A DNA stretch of 64,000 nucleotides from Limnobacter humi (GTDB lineage: Bacteria; Pseudomonadota; Gammaproteobacteria; Burkholderiales; Burkholderiaceae_B): contig NZ_JANIGO010000003.1 of assembly GCF_024518835.1 (NCBI RefSeq), positions 372,001 through 436,000 on the forward strand, in the 5' to 3' direction. The notes beneath the pieces are model-generated. The model saw only the letters and a program-made list of their open reading frames with translations, was not told the DNA's origin and did not search any database. The translations under genes were made by a program, and so were the position numbers. Numbering within the stretch: position 1 is the first letter of the stretch; each line of letters opens with the position of its first letter. Positions 31,984 through 41,379 of the stretch are shown here, one piece after another.

Positions 31984-34900
31984 TTAACCACCGCTATTGA
32001 CGCTGCCGTTGTTGCCCTCACCGGTTTTCTTCAGACGCTCTATGGTGGGTGAGGCCCATGGACCGCTCACTTTGTATTGAACGGAGAACACTTTGGAAAT
32101 CGGATCTTTGAACAAAAAGTCCGCAATCAGCGAGGCAATCCCCACCGCGGGGTTGGCTGCAATCAGGGAGTAAACGAGCGAGCCCCCTGTGGCATTCAAA
32201 TCGGGCAATACCACCACGTTCAAGTTCTGCGTTTCTTTGTCCAGGTCCAGTGTGCCATCCATCAATACAGTTGCGCTGGGCGCCGTCATTTTGAAATTCC
32301 GGGTGGTTGCAATGCCCTCATTCAGGGTGACATCGGCTTCAATGGTGTCGTAGGCAAAGCCTTGGGAAAACAGGTCTTTGAAATCGAGTGTGAAACGCCG
32401 GGGAATGCTTTGCAATGAGAGCACACCCAGCAGTTTGGCTGCACCTGGATCGGCTTTCAGAAATTGGCCTTTGCGGCTGCTCAGTTTGAATTGGCCGCTC
32501 AGGCTGTCGTAATCCATGCTGGTGGGTGCATCATTCCAGCGCAAACGACCCGTCAGAGTACCCTCTCCGCCTTTGAATACGTCGTTCATGCCCAGGCGAG
32601 CCAGCAGGCCTCCAGCGTCTTTCACGGTTTGGCTGATGTCAATGTCGGTGCGCTGGTTGACCAGGCCCGGGGTGTATTGCCACACGCCTTTGGCGGTGGT
32701 GACTGATTCAGGATTTTCAAGTTTCAGTTCTTCCAGGCGCCATTCCCGTTGGCGCTGTGGATTGGACAACACCTCATCCCGCGTCTGGTTCAGTGCTCGA
32801 AGAGTCAAGGTGCCCATTCGCAGGTCGTTCATAACAAAATCATCGGCCTGAACATCCAGCGCTGGAATGCTGGAAGCGGGTTCATCCACCAGCTTTTTCA
32901 CGCCACCATCCAACGACTTCGGAATGGTCAGCTTCTTGAACCGGGCCAGCACCGCGCCCTCCGGGCGGGCTTTGTCTTGGACCCAGGTGAAGTAGCCATC
33001 CACGCCTTTTGCACTGACATCGAACTGCCAGCGTTTCTCCACAGTGCGGGCGGTCAGGCTCACGCCCTCAAATGGCTTGCCGCTCAAATTGATTTTATCG
33101 GCACGGACACGCAAACGGATGCGTGCAGCACTTTCACTCGTGTCGGCCAGCCAATCACCCAATAACCCGGTCGGTTTTTGTGAACCCCCTTTGCGGCCAG
33201 AGGTCTCCCCGGAAATCTGCTCATAAATGGCGCGCCAAGTGTCTACATCCAGCGTGGCAACCCGCACATCGCCCTGAATACCTGGCGTGGGCACCGGCAA
33301 CGGTGTGCCGATTACAAACTGCAGGGAATCAACATCGGCTTGCTCACCACGTTCAGTCACCAGTGCACGCAATTGCCCCGCCATGGCCGATGATGCATTG
33401 GGGTTCGAGAGGTCTGGCCCCAAATCAACCGTCCAACGGCTGGTGTTGTTGCTGATGGACTGCTGAATTCGAAGGGGCAAACGACCATCGGCCTTTTTAC
33501 CCAGCGGGGTAGGCAATTTCACCTCAAGCCCTTGCAATTGACTGTTGATGTCGATGTCCAGACGGTTTCCGCGGCTGCTGACCAAGACACTGTAGGGCGT
33601 AGAACCAGCCAGATAGGGCTCTATCAGGGGGTTCAGATATTGGGCGAGGCCAGCGGCGCGGGCATTGCCGGTTGCACGAATGTCCATACGGCCGCTGGCA
33701 TCGGTGCTGCCCTTGATTTGAACGGGTGCACCCAAGGCCTGCCCCTGCAACTGATCAATGCGAAGCCCTTTGTTGGAAAACCCGATGCTACCGTCCAGCG
33801 CGGTCACCTTGGGCATGCCACGCACCAGCTTGATGGCATTGCCCTTTAACTGCAAACTGCCCTTGACTTCCGTATTTTGAACTGCATCCAAGGGGATGCG
33901 CAGCCCCAGGGACAAGCGTGCGAAGCCCTCGGTATCGGCCTTGCTCAAAGCCTGCCCCAACAAGTTACTCACCGGGCTGTTGTTGACATAGGCAACCATG
34001 TTGTTGAGCTCGCCTTCGCCAAACCCATCCACAGTCAGCACCGTTTTGGCGGCACCCAGGTCTGCAATTTTCGCCTCCACGTTGCGCAGCGGCACCCCTT
34101 GGGTTTCGGCAGAATCGGCAACAATCCGCATGGATTTGCCCTCAAACACAGCTCTACCCTGGATGTTGCTGATGTCGGGCCAGTCTGGCGCAAACTGCAG
34201 CTCGCCGTCAGTCAATGGAATATCGATCTTGAAACGCCCTGGATAACGAGCCTCACCGTACGGAAAGTCACTCACTTTGCCTTCGATAACAAACTGCCCT
34301 TGTCGGGCCACCCCGCCTTTCAACGCCGTTTGTAACCAGCTTCGAGCAGACTCACCGACCACCAGTGGCAAATACTTCGGAACGCGTTGAATCTGTGCCT
34401 GTTCCAAGTTGCCCTGCAGGTTCATCACATCATCACCTTGTTCGACAAATCGGTAATTGCCTTGTACATCCGCCGTCAAATCCGGATTGCTGACCCGGAG
34501 TTGTTGGATGGTCACGTCCAGTGGGGTGCCCGGCGTCAACAGGTTTGCCCAATGCCCCTGCCCGCTAAGTGCAGCAAATTCCAGGCTGGGGCTTTCGAAC
34601 AGCTCGGGCAAGGCTATGCTGCTTTGCTGGCCCGTGATCTGCCACTGACCGCTCCGGTTACTGCCACGAAAAAAACCACTCAAATTTCTAAATCCAGTAA
34701 CCTGCTTGCGAACTGGCATGCCCTTGGTCTGTCGTTCACTGGTGTGCAGCAGGGTCAAGCCCCGAAACGCCACATCACTCTGAAATGCCAGATCAACCTG
34801 ACCGCCGCCCACAGCCTCAGCACCGGGCGGCGATGCTGGTGTTTTCCAGGTCAACAATGCCTTGTCGATGCGTCCAGATGCATCGTAGTCATCCAAACGG

Positions 34901-36093
34901 GCCAGTGCCTCTGCCTGTCCAATGTGCGGCGCCAGTTCGCGGGCCACCGAACGGGCTTGTTCCACATCCAGGTTTTGAATGATCAGTGACCAATTCAGGG
35001 CGTTTTGTATTTCAGTGCGCGCAAGGCCGACATGGCTTAGCCCAAACCGACGTTGGCCGCTTAACTGCCCGGTCAGGTTTTTCACGGTGATGGCGGTGGG
35101 CCGGAACAGCGAGTGTTCACCCTGAACTTCCACCAATGCACTGGCATGTGTGAGCCGGAAAGGCGGTGAATCCACATCGGGATTGGACAAACTGAACCGC
35201 TCAACATGGGCATCGATCAGTGAACCTTGCACGCGACCTTCGGCAAAATCCACCCACACCCGGCCATTGGCTGCCTCCAGGCCCACATCCAGCTTGAAGA
35301 GTTTCAGCAAGCGGGCCATGGGCTCGGAATTGTCGAGTTTGAAATCTGTAAACAGAACACCGGACCAGTCCCGAAGGTTACCGGGCTGTGTGGCCCACAA
35401 TGGTGTGCTAAACCGGGACTGAAGCCGGATGGGCTGCTGCCCCACTGCTGGCAGCACCAGCTCACCACCCAACCGATGCTGCCCAAAGCCGTTGCGCATC
35501 AATACCTCACCCTGCGTAACGGCAGCATTGGGCCAAACACCCTGCTCATCCTGCCAAACCACCTGGATGTCGCTCAAGTAGACACGCCGCTGGCGAAGCA
35601 ACCAGTCCACAAGAGGATTGTCGGTGCGACCATCTGGAACCATGCGAATGCCAGCAAGCTCAAACACACCATCCGTGAGCCGGCGGACCTGAAGCACCGG
35701 TGAGTGGATTTCCAGATTGGACAGGTTGGGATTGAAGGCCAGCAAACTGGGCAGTGACCAATCCATGCGAACCAGCGGTGTTTCAAAACCGGGCGTTCCA
35801 TCCGGCCTGACAATGCGCAGACCCTCCAGGGTGATCTGTGGACTCAGGCCAGTCCATTGGGCTTTGAGCGAACCCAATTTCACCGGCTGACCAGTTTGCA
35901 CGCTGAGCCATTGCTCCAAGCGCGGCCGATAGGAGTCCACCTGGGGCAAGAGCCACCATTTCAGGGCGATCAGCACCAGACACAACGGAATATACAGCGA
36001 GGCCAATGCCCAGAATGCCCAGGTGCGAGCCCGGTGCCATGGGTCGACGGCAATCGGGGTCGTGATCTCAACAGGGGTGGATTCGTCCAGCAA
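31984..36093 (-). CDS. yhdP: YhdP family protein (AsmA-like, phospholipid transport)
   Basis: YhdP is a very large AsmA-like envelope protein thought to bridge the inner and outer membranes and move phospholipids. The 1369-residue length fits the family. One membrane segment lies near the N-terminus (about residues 26-49: WAFWALASLYIPLCLVLIAL). Then come YhdP-type beta-rich repeats, and a C-terminal AsmA-like stretch with FKLSSRKGQFLKADPGAAKL, LLGVLSLQSIPRR and LDLDKETQNLNVVVLPDL. No ATG is available at the N-terminus; TTG at 36093 is the best start, without a strong Shine-Dalgarno sequence. It is divergent from glnE and heads the yhdP-nitrilase-tldD run. Confidence 0.92.
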   Translation of the reverse strand: MLDESTPVEITTPIAVDPWHRARTWAFWALASLYIPLCLVLIALKWWLLPQVDSYRPRLEQWLSVQTGQPVKLGSLKAQWTGLSPQITLEGLRIVRPDGTPGFETPLVRMDWSLPSLLAFNPNLSNLEIHSPVLQVRRLTDGVFELAGIRMVPDGRTDNPLVDWLLRQRRVYLSDIQVVWQDEQGVWPNAAVTQGEVLMRNGFGQHRLGGELVLPAVGQQPIRLQSRFSTPLWATQPGNLRDWSGVLFTDFKLDNSEPMARLLKLFKLDVGLEAANGRVWVDFAEGRVQGSLIDAHVERFSLSNPDVDSPPFRLTHASALVEVQGEHSLFRPTAITVKNLTGQLSGQRRFGLSHVGLARTEIQNALNWSLIIQNLDVEQARSVARELAPHIGQAEALARLDDYDASGRIDKALLTWKTPASPPGAEAVGGGQVDLAFQSDVAFRGLTLLHTSERQTKGMPVRKQVTGFRNLSGFFRGSNRSGQWQITGQQSSIALPELFESPSLEFAALSGQGHWANLLTPGTPLDVTIQQLRVSNPDLTADVQGNYRFVEQGDDVMNLQGNLEQAQIQRVPKYLPLVVGESARSWLQTALKGGVARQGQFVIEGKVSDFPYGEARYPGRFKIDIPLTDGELQFAPDWPDISNIQGRAVFEGKSMRIVADSAETQGVPLRNVEAKIADLGAAKTVLTVDGFGEGELNNMVAYVNNSPVSNLLGQALSKADTEGFARLSLGLRIPLDAVQNTEVKGSLQLKGNAIKLVRGMPKVTALDGSIGFSNKGLRIDQLQGQALGAPVQIKGSTDASGRMDIRATGNARAAGLAQYLNPLIEPYLAGSTPYSVLVSSRGNRLDIDINSQLQGLEVKLPTPLGKKADGRLPLRIQQSISNNTSRWTVDLGPDLSNPNASSAMAGQLRALVTERGEQADVDSLQFVIGTPLPVPTPGIQGDVRVATLDVDTWRAIYEQISGETSGRKGGSQKPTGLLGDWLADTSESAARIRLRVRADKINLSGKPFEGVSLTARTVEKRWQFDVSAKGVDGYFTWVQDKARPEGAVLARFKKLTIPKSLDGGVKKLVDEPASSIPALDVQADDFVMNDLRMGTLTLRALNQTRDEVLSNPQRQREWRLEELKLENPESVTTAKGVWQYTPGLVNQRTDIDISQTVKDAGGLLARLGMNDVFKGGEGTLTGRLRWNDAPTSMDYDSLSGQFKLSSRKGQFLKADPGAAKLLGVLSLQSIPRRFTLDFKDLFSQGFAYDTIEADVTLNEGIATTRNFKMTAPSATVLMDGTLDLDKETQNLNVVVLPDLNATGGSLVYSLIAANPAVGIASLIADFLFKDPISKVFSVQYKVSGPWASPTIERLKKTGEGNNGSVNSGG

Positions 36094-36168
36094 GCAGTGC
36101 GTCCAACAAGGGGTGATACATCGTGTACGCTATTGTAAAACCAAGCACCCGTCGAGTATTGCCACCCC

Positions 36169-38889
36169 ATGAGCCTCCCTCCGGATTTCTGCCACGCCGT
36201 GTGGCCTACCCATTCTCTGTATGCCCAGCGTTGGCTGAATCGTTTTCCGGCCTGGAATGCAGACACAGACCCAGCACTGGACCTGATTACCCTCATCAAC
36301 CGCTGGCTGGAACCCGCCCGGGGCTTGACCGATGAAGCAGGCCTCATGAAAGCCCTGCGCTTGGCACGTCAGCGCAGCATGGTAGAAATCATGCGGAGAG
36401 ACCTGCTCAAACAGGCCGAATTGTTTGAAGTGACCGAGGCGCTGTCATTTTTGGCCGATGCCTCAGTACAAATTGCACTGAACCACTGCCACCAGGCCCA
36501 GGCAGAACGCTACGGCGAACCTGAACAGCAGGACAGCCTGATGGTGGTGGGCATGGGCAAACTGGGCGGGCTGGAGCTGAATGCATCCAGCGACATTGAC
36601 CTGATTTTTCTGTACAACCAGGATGGCGAAACCCTGGGTGGCCCCAACGGCCGCAAACAGTCTCATGCCGAATTTTTTACGCAGGTTGGCCGCAAGCTGA
36701 TCAAATTGATTTCCGAGGTGACCGAGGATGGCTTTGTGTTCCGTGTGGACATGCGCCTTCGCCCCAATGGCGATTCAGGTCCATTGGTCGTCAGTCTGGA
36801 CATGCTCGAAGAATACTTCATGGTGCAGGGCCGGGAATGGGAGCGGTATGCCTGGATCAAGGCCCGGGTGATCAACTGGACGGTAAACCCCAAGCAGGAT
36901 GAAGCTTTCCAGCAATCACTCAACAACCTCAACAGCATCATTCGGCCTTTTGTATACCGGAAGTACCTTGACTTCGGAGCCATCCGGGCCTTGCGAGCCC
37001 TGCATGCGCAAATTCGCAGCGAAGTGAACAAACGCGAACACCAACACCCGGGCACCGTGCATGTCAAGCTGGGCCGTGGCGGCATTCGGGAAATTGAATT
37101 CACCGCCCAAGCCTTCCAGTTAATACGCGGCGGGCGCGAACCCAAGCTGCAGCGCCGGCGCACGGTGGATGTATTGGCGATTTGCGTCGAACTGGGATTG
37201 CTCAACACCCACGAATTTGAACGCATGGTGGCAGCCTACCATTTTCTGCGGGATGTGGAGCACCGCCTGCAATACGTGGACGATGCGCAAACACACCGCC
37301 TGCCAGCTGGCGAGGCCGACGTGCAGCGCATCGCTTTGTCCATGGGGTATCAGGACGCCGGGCAATTTCAACAGACCTTGACCGAGCACATGGCCTTTGT
37401 GGCCGACCACTTTGATTTGGTGTTTGGCGACAAAGCCGAAGACGAGGAAACTGCAGACCTGTCCCTGCCTTGGCCAGACAAACTCACCCAGGGTTTCAAA
37501 AACCCGCAAGCAGCCCAGGACCGTTATCAACAGTTCATCGAGTCGGGCCGTTACCAAACACTGCCCACCGCCCACCGGGAACGAGTGGATCGGCTCATGC
37601 CCGCATTGCTCGCCGCTGCGGGCTCATCCAATGAGCCTGATACCTGCTGGAAATTTTGTTGTGATCTGATTGAGACAGTATCCCGCCGGGGTGCTTACCT
37701 CTCGCTGCTGGATGAATACCCAGTGGCGCGCATGCGCGTTAGCCGCATATTGGCAGCCAGCCCCTGGGCGGCACACTTTCTGATTCGCCACCCCATTTTG
37801 CTGGATGAATTGCTCGACAGCCGCACCTTGTTGGCGCCACCGAATTTCAACCAGTGGAAAGCACAACTTCGTGAAGCGCTTTCCCACGCGGTAACCCCCG
37901 ATGGCCAACCCGACCTAGAACGTCAGATGGACCTGGTGCGTGAGCAGCACCATGCACAGCTCTTCAGGGTGCTGGCGCAAGACCTTGAAAACCTGCTCAC
38001 GGTGGAAGTGGTGTCTGACCTGTTGTCCGAACTGGCCGACTGCACACTGGAGGTGGTTCTGGAATCCGCCTGGAGCCAGGTGCCCAAACGTCACCTGGAG
38101 CGACCCAAATTTGCCATCATCGCCTACGGCAAACATGGCGGGAAAGAGTTGGGTTATGCATCGGATCTGGACATGATTTTTCTCTTTGAAGACGACGACG
38201 ACCGCGCGCCTGAACTGTATGCCAGTCTGGCCAAACGCGTGAACCGCTGGCTGACCACCCACACCGCTGCCGGTACGCTCTTTGAAACTGATTTCCGCTT
38301 GCGCCCCAACGGCGAAGCGGGCTTGCTGGTCAGTACTGTGGACTCTTTTGAAGCCTACCAGCGCCGTGAAGGCGGCGTGGGCGCGTGGTTTTGGGAGCAT
38401 CAAGCCCTAACCCGCGCCCGCTTTTGCGTGGGAGATGCGCACATTGGGCAGCGGTTTGAAGCGCTGCGGGATGAAATCCTCTGCCTGCCCCGCGACTGGA
38501 CTGAGGTGAAACGGGAAGTGATTTCCATGCGCCACAAAATGCTCGAGGGCCACCCCAACCCCACCGAGCTGTTCGATGTCAAACACGACCGTGGCGGTAT
38601 GGTGGATGTGGAGTTCATGGTGCAAGCACTGGTCCTGGGCCATTCCCACCAGCACCCGGCGCTCACCAAGAACAAAGGCAATATTGCGTTGTTGAAAAAG
38701 TCGGGCGAATTGGGCCTGATACCCGCTGATTTGGCGCTGAGCGTGGCCGATGCCTACCGACTGCTGCGGGCCAAACAACACGCGCTGCGGTTGGCTGGTT
38801 ATGAAAAAAGTCGCAGCAGTGACCCCGCCATGATGGCCCTGCGCAAACCCATTCAGGCCTTGTGGACCACACTGATGGGCGAAGAATAA
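36169..38889 (+). CDS. glnE: Glutamine synthetase adenylyltransferase/adenylyl-removing enzyme GlnE
   Basis: GlnE switches glutamine synthetase off and on by adding or removing AMP, under PII control. The 906-residue length fits. It has two nucleotidyltransferase domains: the N-terminal one with GMGKLGGLELNASSDIDLIF (adenylyl-removing) and the C-terminal one with YGKHGGKELGYASDLDMIFL (adenylyl-adding), each ending in a conserved helical module (KLGRGGIREIEFTAQ and KHDRGGMVDVEFMVQ). Start at 36169 is in the spacer shared with the divergent yhdP. Together with nirB and nasST it shows that this strain has the normal nitrogen-control machinery. Confidence 0.96.
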   Translation: MSLPPDFCHAVWPTHSLYAQRWLNRFPAWNADTDPALDLITLINRWLEPARGLTDEAGLMKALRLARQRSMVEIMRRDLLKQAELFEVTEALSFLADASVQIALNHCHQAQAERYGEPEQQDSLMVVGMGKLGGLELNASSDIDLIFLYNQDGETLGGPNGRKQSHAEFFTQVGRKLIKLISEVTEDGFVFRVDMRLRPNGDSGPLVVSLDMLEEYFMVQGREWERYAWIKARVINWTVNPKQDEAFQQSLNNLNSIIRPFVYRKYLDFGAIRALRALHAQIRSEVNKREHQHPGTVHVKLGRGGIREIEFTAQAFQLIRGGREPKLQRRRTVDVLAICVELGLLNTHEFERMVAAYHFLRDVEHRLQYVDDAQTHRLPAGEADVQRIALSMGYQDAGQFQQTLTEHMAFVADHFDLVFGDKAEDEETADLSLPWPDKLTQGFKNPQAAQDRYQQFIESGRYQTLPTAHRERVDRLMPALLAAAGSSNEPDTCWKFCCDLIETVSRRGAYLSLLDEYPVARMRVSRILAASPWAAHFLIRHPILLDELLDSRTLLAPPNFNQWKAQLREALSHAVTPDGQPDLERQMDLVREQHHAQLFRVLAQDLENLLTVEVVSDLLSELADCTLEVVLESAWSQVPKRHLERPKFAIIAYGKHGGKELGYASDLDMIFLFEDDDDRAPELYASLAKRVNRWLTTHTAAGTLFETDFRLRPNGEAGLLVSTVDSFEAYQRREGGVGAWFWEHQALTRARFCVGDAHIGQRFEALRDEILCLPRDWTEVKREVISMRHKMLEGHPNPTELFDVKHDRGGMVDVEFMVQALVLGHSHQHPALTKNKGNIALLKKSGELGLIPADLALSVADAYRLLRAKQHALRLAGYEKSRSSDPAMMALRKPIQALWTTLMGEE

Positions 38890-38916
38890 ACCCACCAAAC
38901 CAGCGCCACAGTGGCG
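38890..38916. other. Short convergent spacer with a small hairpin
   Basis: CGCCAC and GTGGCG face each other at about 38905-38916 between the glnE and mtgA stop codons. Without a T-run it is at most a weak bidirectional terminator. Confidence 0.3.
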
Positions 38917-39657
38917 TTACTTGGGCACAGCCACTTGGTAAAGCCGCGCTTGGACCGTGGCTGTTTTTCGGGCCAAAAATGGGGACGCACGGCGTTTGTC
39001 GAAGTACCTGGGGGCCGGCAGCATGCTGGCCAGCCGTGCCGCCTGGGCAGCGCTCAACTGGCTGGCATTCACGCCATAGTAGTAGCTCGACGCGGCTTGC
39101 GCACCGTAAACACCGTTGCCCCACTCCACCACATTCAGATACACCTCCAGAATGCGGCGCTTTCCCCAAATGGCCTCCAGCATGAAGGCAATGACCAACT
39201 CCTGCGCTTTGCGAATGTAACTGCGCTTGCTGGTCAGAAACAGGTTCTTAGCCAGTTGCTGGGTGATGGTAGAGCCACCGTGTGTGACCTTACCTCGGCG
39301 CTGGTTTTTTTGAATGGCCACTTCGATGGCCTCAGGCTCGACACCATAGTGACTCATGAAGCCACTGTCCTCGGCCGCCACCACTGCACGCTTGAGGTTC
39401 ATCGAAATCTGGTCGTACGGCACCCACGCCTGTTTGAGCTGCGCACTGCGGTCGGTTTTGCGCATTTCTTCCAAACGGATGTTCATGAAACTCGTGCTGC
39501 TGGGGTTGAAGCGTGCCCAGTAGGTGATTTGCGCCAAGTACCACAACTGCAACAACACCACTGCGCAAAACGCCCAAAACAGCAATTTGAATAGCCAACG
39601 GAACGGGGCAAATACGATACCACCAGCGCTTCGCTGAGCATTGTTGCGTTTAGCCAT
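38917..39657 (-). CDS. mtgA: Monofunctional peptidoglycan glycosyltransferase MtgA
   Basis: MtgA polymerises glycan strands from lipid II in the inner membrane. The 246-residue protein has one N-terminal membrane segment (LLFWAFCAVVLLQLWYLA) and a GT51 domain. The GT51 motifs are AAEDSGFMSHYGVEPEAI (catalytic Glu), HGGSTITQQLAKNLFLTSKR, and VYLNVVEWGNGVYGAQAAS. No transpeptidase domain is present. It overlaps the end of aroE by eight bases and is the last gene of the mpl-to-mtgA operon. The aroE-mtgA neighbour pair is common in Burkholderiales. Confidence 0.95.
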   Translation of the reverse strand: MAKRNNAQRSAGGIVFAPFRWLFKLLFWAFCAVVLLQLWYLAQITYWARFNPSSTSFMNIRLEEMRKTDRSAQLKQAWVPYDQISMNLKRAVVAAEDSGFMSHYGVEPEAIEVAIQKNQRRGKVTHGGSTITQQLAKNLFLTSKRSYIRKAQELVIAFMLEAIWGKRRILEVYLNVVEWGNGVYGAQAASSYYYGVNASQLSAAQAARLASMLPAPRYFDKRRASPFLARKTATVQARLYQVAVPK

Positions 39658-40510
39658 GCTGCTGCCCCAAACCTTCCCGCATGCGGGCCAAGGTCATCAG
39701 CGCATCCGGTGTACGCCCAGTCCAAATTTCAAAAGCCAATGCAGCCTGGAACACCAGCATGCCCAAACCATCACTGATCAGCAGTGCTGGATTCACACGG
39801 GCAACATGCTTCATGAATGCGGTGGTTTCAGCGCCGTACATCATGTCGTAGGCCAACACCGCGTCACGATACCAAGCAACGTCCATCACAGGAACTTCTC
39901 CGTTCAGGCTGGCCGATGACGCATTCACCACCACCCGGGGCAAACCGGTGGCAATGGCTTTTGTATCAAAGCCAGCGCCAGTTGCTGGCAAACCAATGCG
40001 GTTGGCCCGCAAGGCCAGGGCCTCAGCCTTGTGAACCGTGCGGTTCAAAATGGTCAAAGCCTGCACGCCGTGCTGTTTAAAGGCTGCAATACAGCCACTG
40101 GCGGCACCACCCGCCCCCAGCAGTAAAACCTCGCAATCAGCCAGGCTCAACTGGTGAGCCTGAAGTTGACGATTCAAGTCTCGACACAGCCCTCCACCAT
40201 CGGTGTTGTCGGCGTAGATACCTTCCGGTGAAAATACCAAGGTATTGGCTGCCTCTGCAAATTGGGCTCCTTCGCTGTATTGGCCAGCCAACTCAAAGGC
40301 GGCCTGCTTGAAGGGAACGGTGACATTGGCACCCGCCACGCCAGCAGCACGCAGGGCACGAACCGTGCCGTCAAAGCCTTGCAGCGGGGCCAACACACGC
40401 TCATATTGAACAGACAGGCCCAACTGACTGGCAAAATCCCGATGAATGGCTGGCGACTTGCTGTGCGCAATCGGATTGCCCAAAACCACCAAACGCAAAG
40501 GTGTACTCAT
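39650..40510 (-). CDS. aroE: Shikimate dehydrogenase AroE
   Basis: AroE reduces 3-dehydroshikimate to shikimate with NADPH. The 286-residue protein has the substrate-binding GNPIAHSKSPAIHRDF, the catalytic Lys in GANVTVPFKQAAFELA, and Asn-Thr-Asp in ADNTDGGGLCRDL. The nucleotide loop is LLLGAGGAASG, with NRT later. The C-terminus has AYDMMYGAETTAFM and FQAALAFEIWTG, both usual in AroE. It starts five bases after the tonB stop and overlaps mtgA by eight bases. With aroG it gives two shikimate-pathway steps in the window. Confidence 0.95.
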   Translation of the reverse strand: MSTPLRLVVLGNPIAHSKSPAIHRDFASQLGLSVQYERVLAPLQGFDGTVRALRAAGVAGANVTVPFKQAAFELAGQYSEGAQFAEAANTLVFSPEGIYADNTDGGGLCRDLNRQLQAHQLSLADCEVLLLGAGGAASGCIAAFKQHGVQALTILNRTVHKAEALALRANRIGLPATGAGFDTKAIATGLPRVVVNASSASLNGEVPVMDVAWYRDAVLAYDMMYGAETTAFMKHVARVNPALLISDGLGMLVFQAALAFEIWTGRTPDALMTLARMREGLGQQHG

Positions 40511-40515
40511 GGTGT

Positions 40516-41379
40516 CTACTCTGTTCGAATTTCATCACGGCTGAACACCCAGGTGCGGGTAATGGCCAGCACATCAATTTTCTGCCGCATGTCGGAAGAA
40601 AACGGTGGAAACGGTGCAGATTGCCGAAGAATACGCACAGCCGCCCTGTCCAGAACCGTAGAACCGGAAGACCTGTCAATCTCCACCTCTTCAAGACTGC
40701 CATCGGCCTTGATGTATGCAGTCAATCGCAGTTTGCCGTAAATTTTTCCTTTCAGCTCATCGGGATAATGGGTATTGCCCACGGACTCGACTTTGTGTCG
40801 CCAGGCCTCTTCATACATGGCAAACAGGTACGGTGAAGTGCGTGGCGAGAAGAAATGCTTGCGAGGGCGCTCGTTGTAGCTCTTGATGTTGTCGGCAATC
40901 TGGGCTTGCAACCGCTTCATTTCCAGCGCCCGTTGGGATTTGTCATCCTGACCATTGCGACTATCGGTCGACTCCGTGGCTGACTTGCCCTCCACATGCC
41001 CCAGTGCAGGGTCATGGGGTGAATATCGCAGGCCACCCCCGGTCAATTCGCGCTGGAGATGCTCCAATGCCTGCAACTGCTTCTGACGGGCCATCAACTC
41101 ACGCTGAATGACTTCATCCTCAGCCTCGCTGGGCAAAGTGGTTGCCCGACCCTGGTCAGCCTGCCCGCCGCCGTCCAGGGCCACTTGGGCCATGGCTTGC
41201 GCCTGCTCCGGTGCCTTGGCTGACTTGGCATTCACCAAAATGACTTCGAGTGGCGCGCGAAACGGCTTGTCGGTATTGGGTTTCGCAAAGTGAATGCTCA
41301 GCAACACCCCATGCAAAACCACCGACAGCAACAAGGCTTTCTGGAGGTTGAATGCCCGTCCTTGAAAACCCATCACCAT
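40516..41379 (-). CDS. TonB-family energy transducer
   Basis: A 287-residue protein with one N-terminal membrane segment (ALLLSVVLHGVLLSIHF), a charged periplasmic middle with predicted coiled coil (RELMARQKQLQALEHLQREL), and a C-terminal TonB domain (YPDELKGKIYGKLRLTAYIK and SGSTVLDRAAVRILRQSAPF). It would carry proton-motive energy to outer-membrane receptors, or have a structural role as in TolA. There is no ExbB or ExbD gene beside it, and the proline-rich spacer of classical TonB is missing, so a specific receptor partner cannot be named. Its ATG shares one base with the stop codon of the upstream RNB gene. Confidence 0.82.
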   Translation of the reverse strand: MVMGFQGRAFNLQKALLLSVVLHGVLLSIHFAKPNTDKPFRAPLEVILVNAKSAKAPEQAQAMAQVALDGGGQADQGRATTLPSEAEDEVIQRELMARQKQLQALEHLQRELTGGGLRYSPHDPALGHVEGKSATESTDSRNGQDDKSQRALEMKRLQAQIADNIKSYNERPRKHFFSPRTSPYLFAMYEEAWRHKVESVGNTHYPDELKGKIYGKLRLTAYIKADGSLEEVEIDRSSGSTVLDRAAVRILRQSAPFPPFSSDMRQKIDVLAITRTWVFSRDEIRTE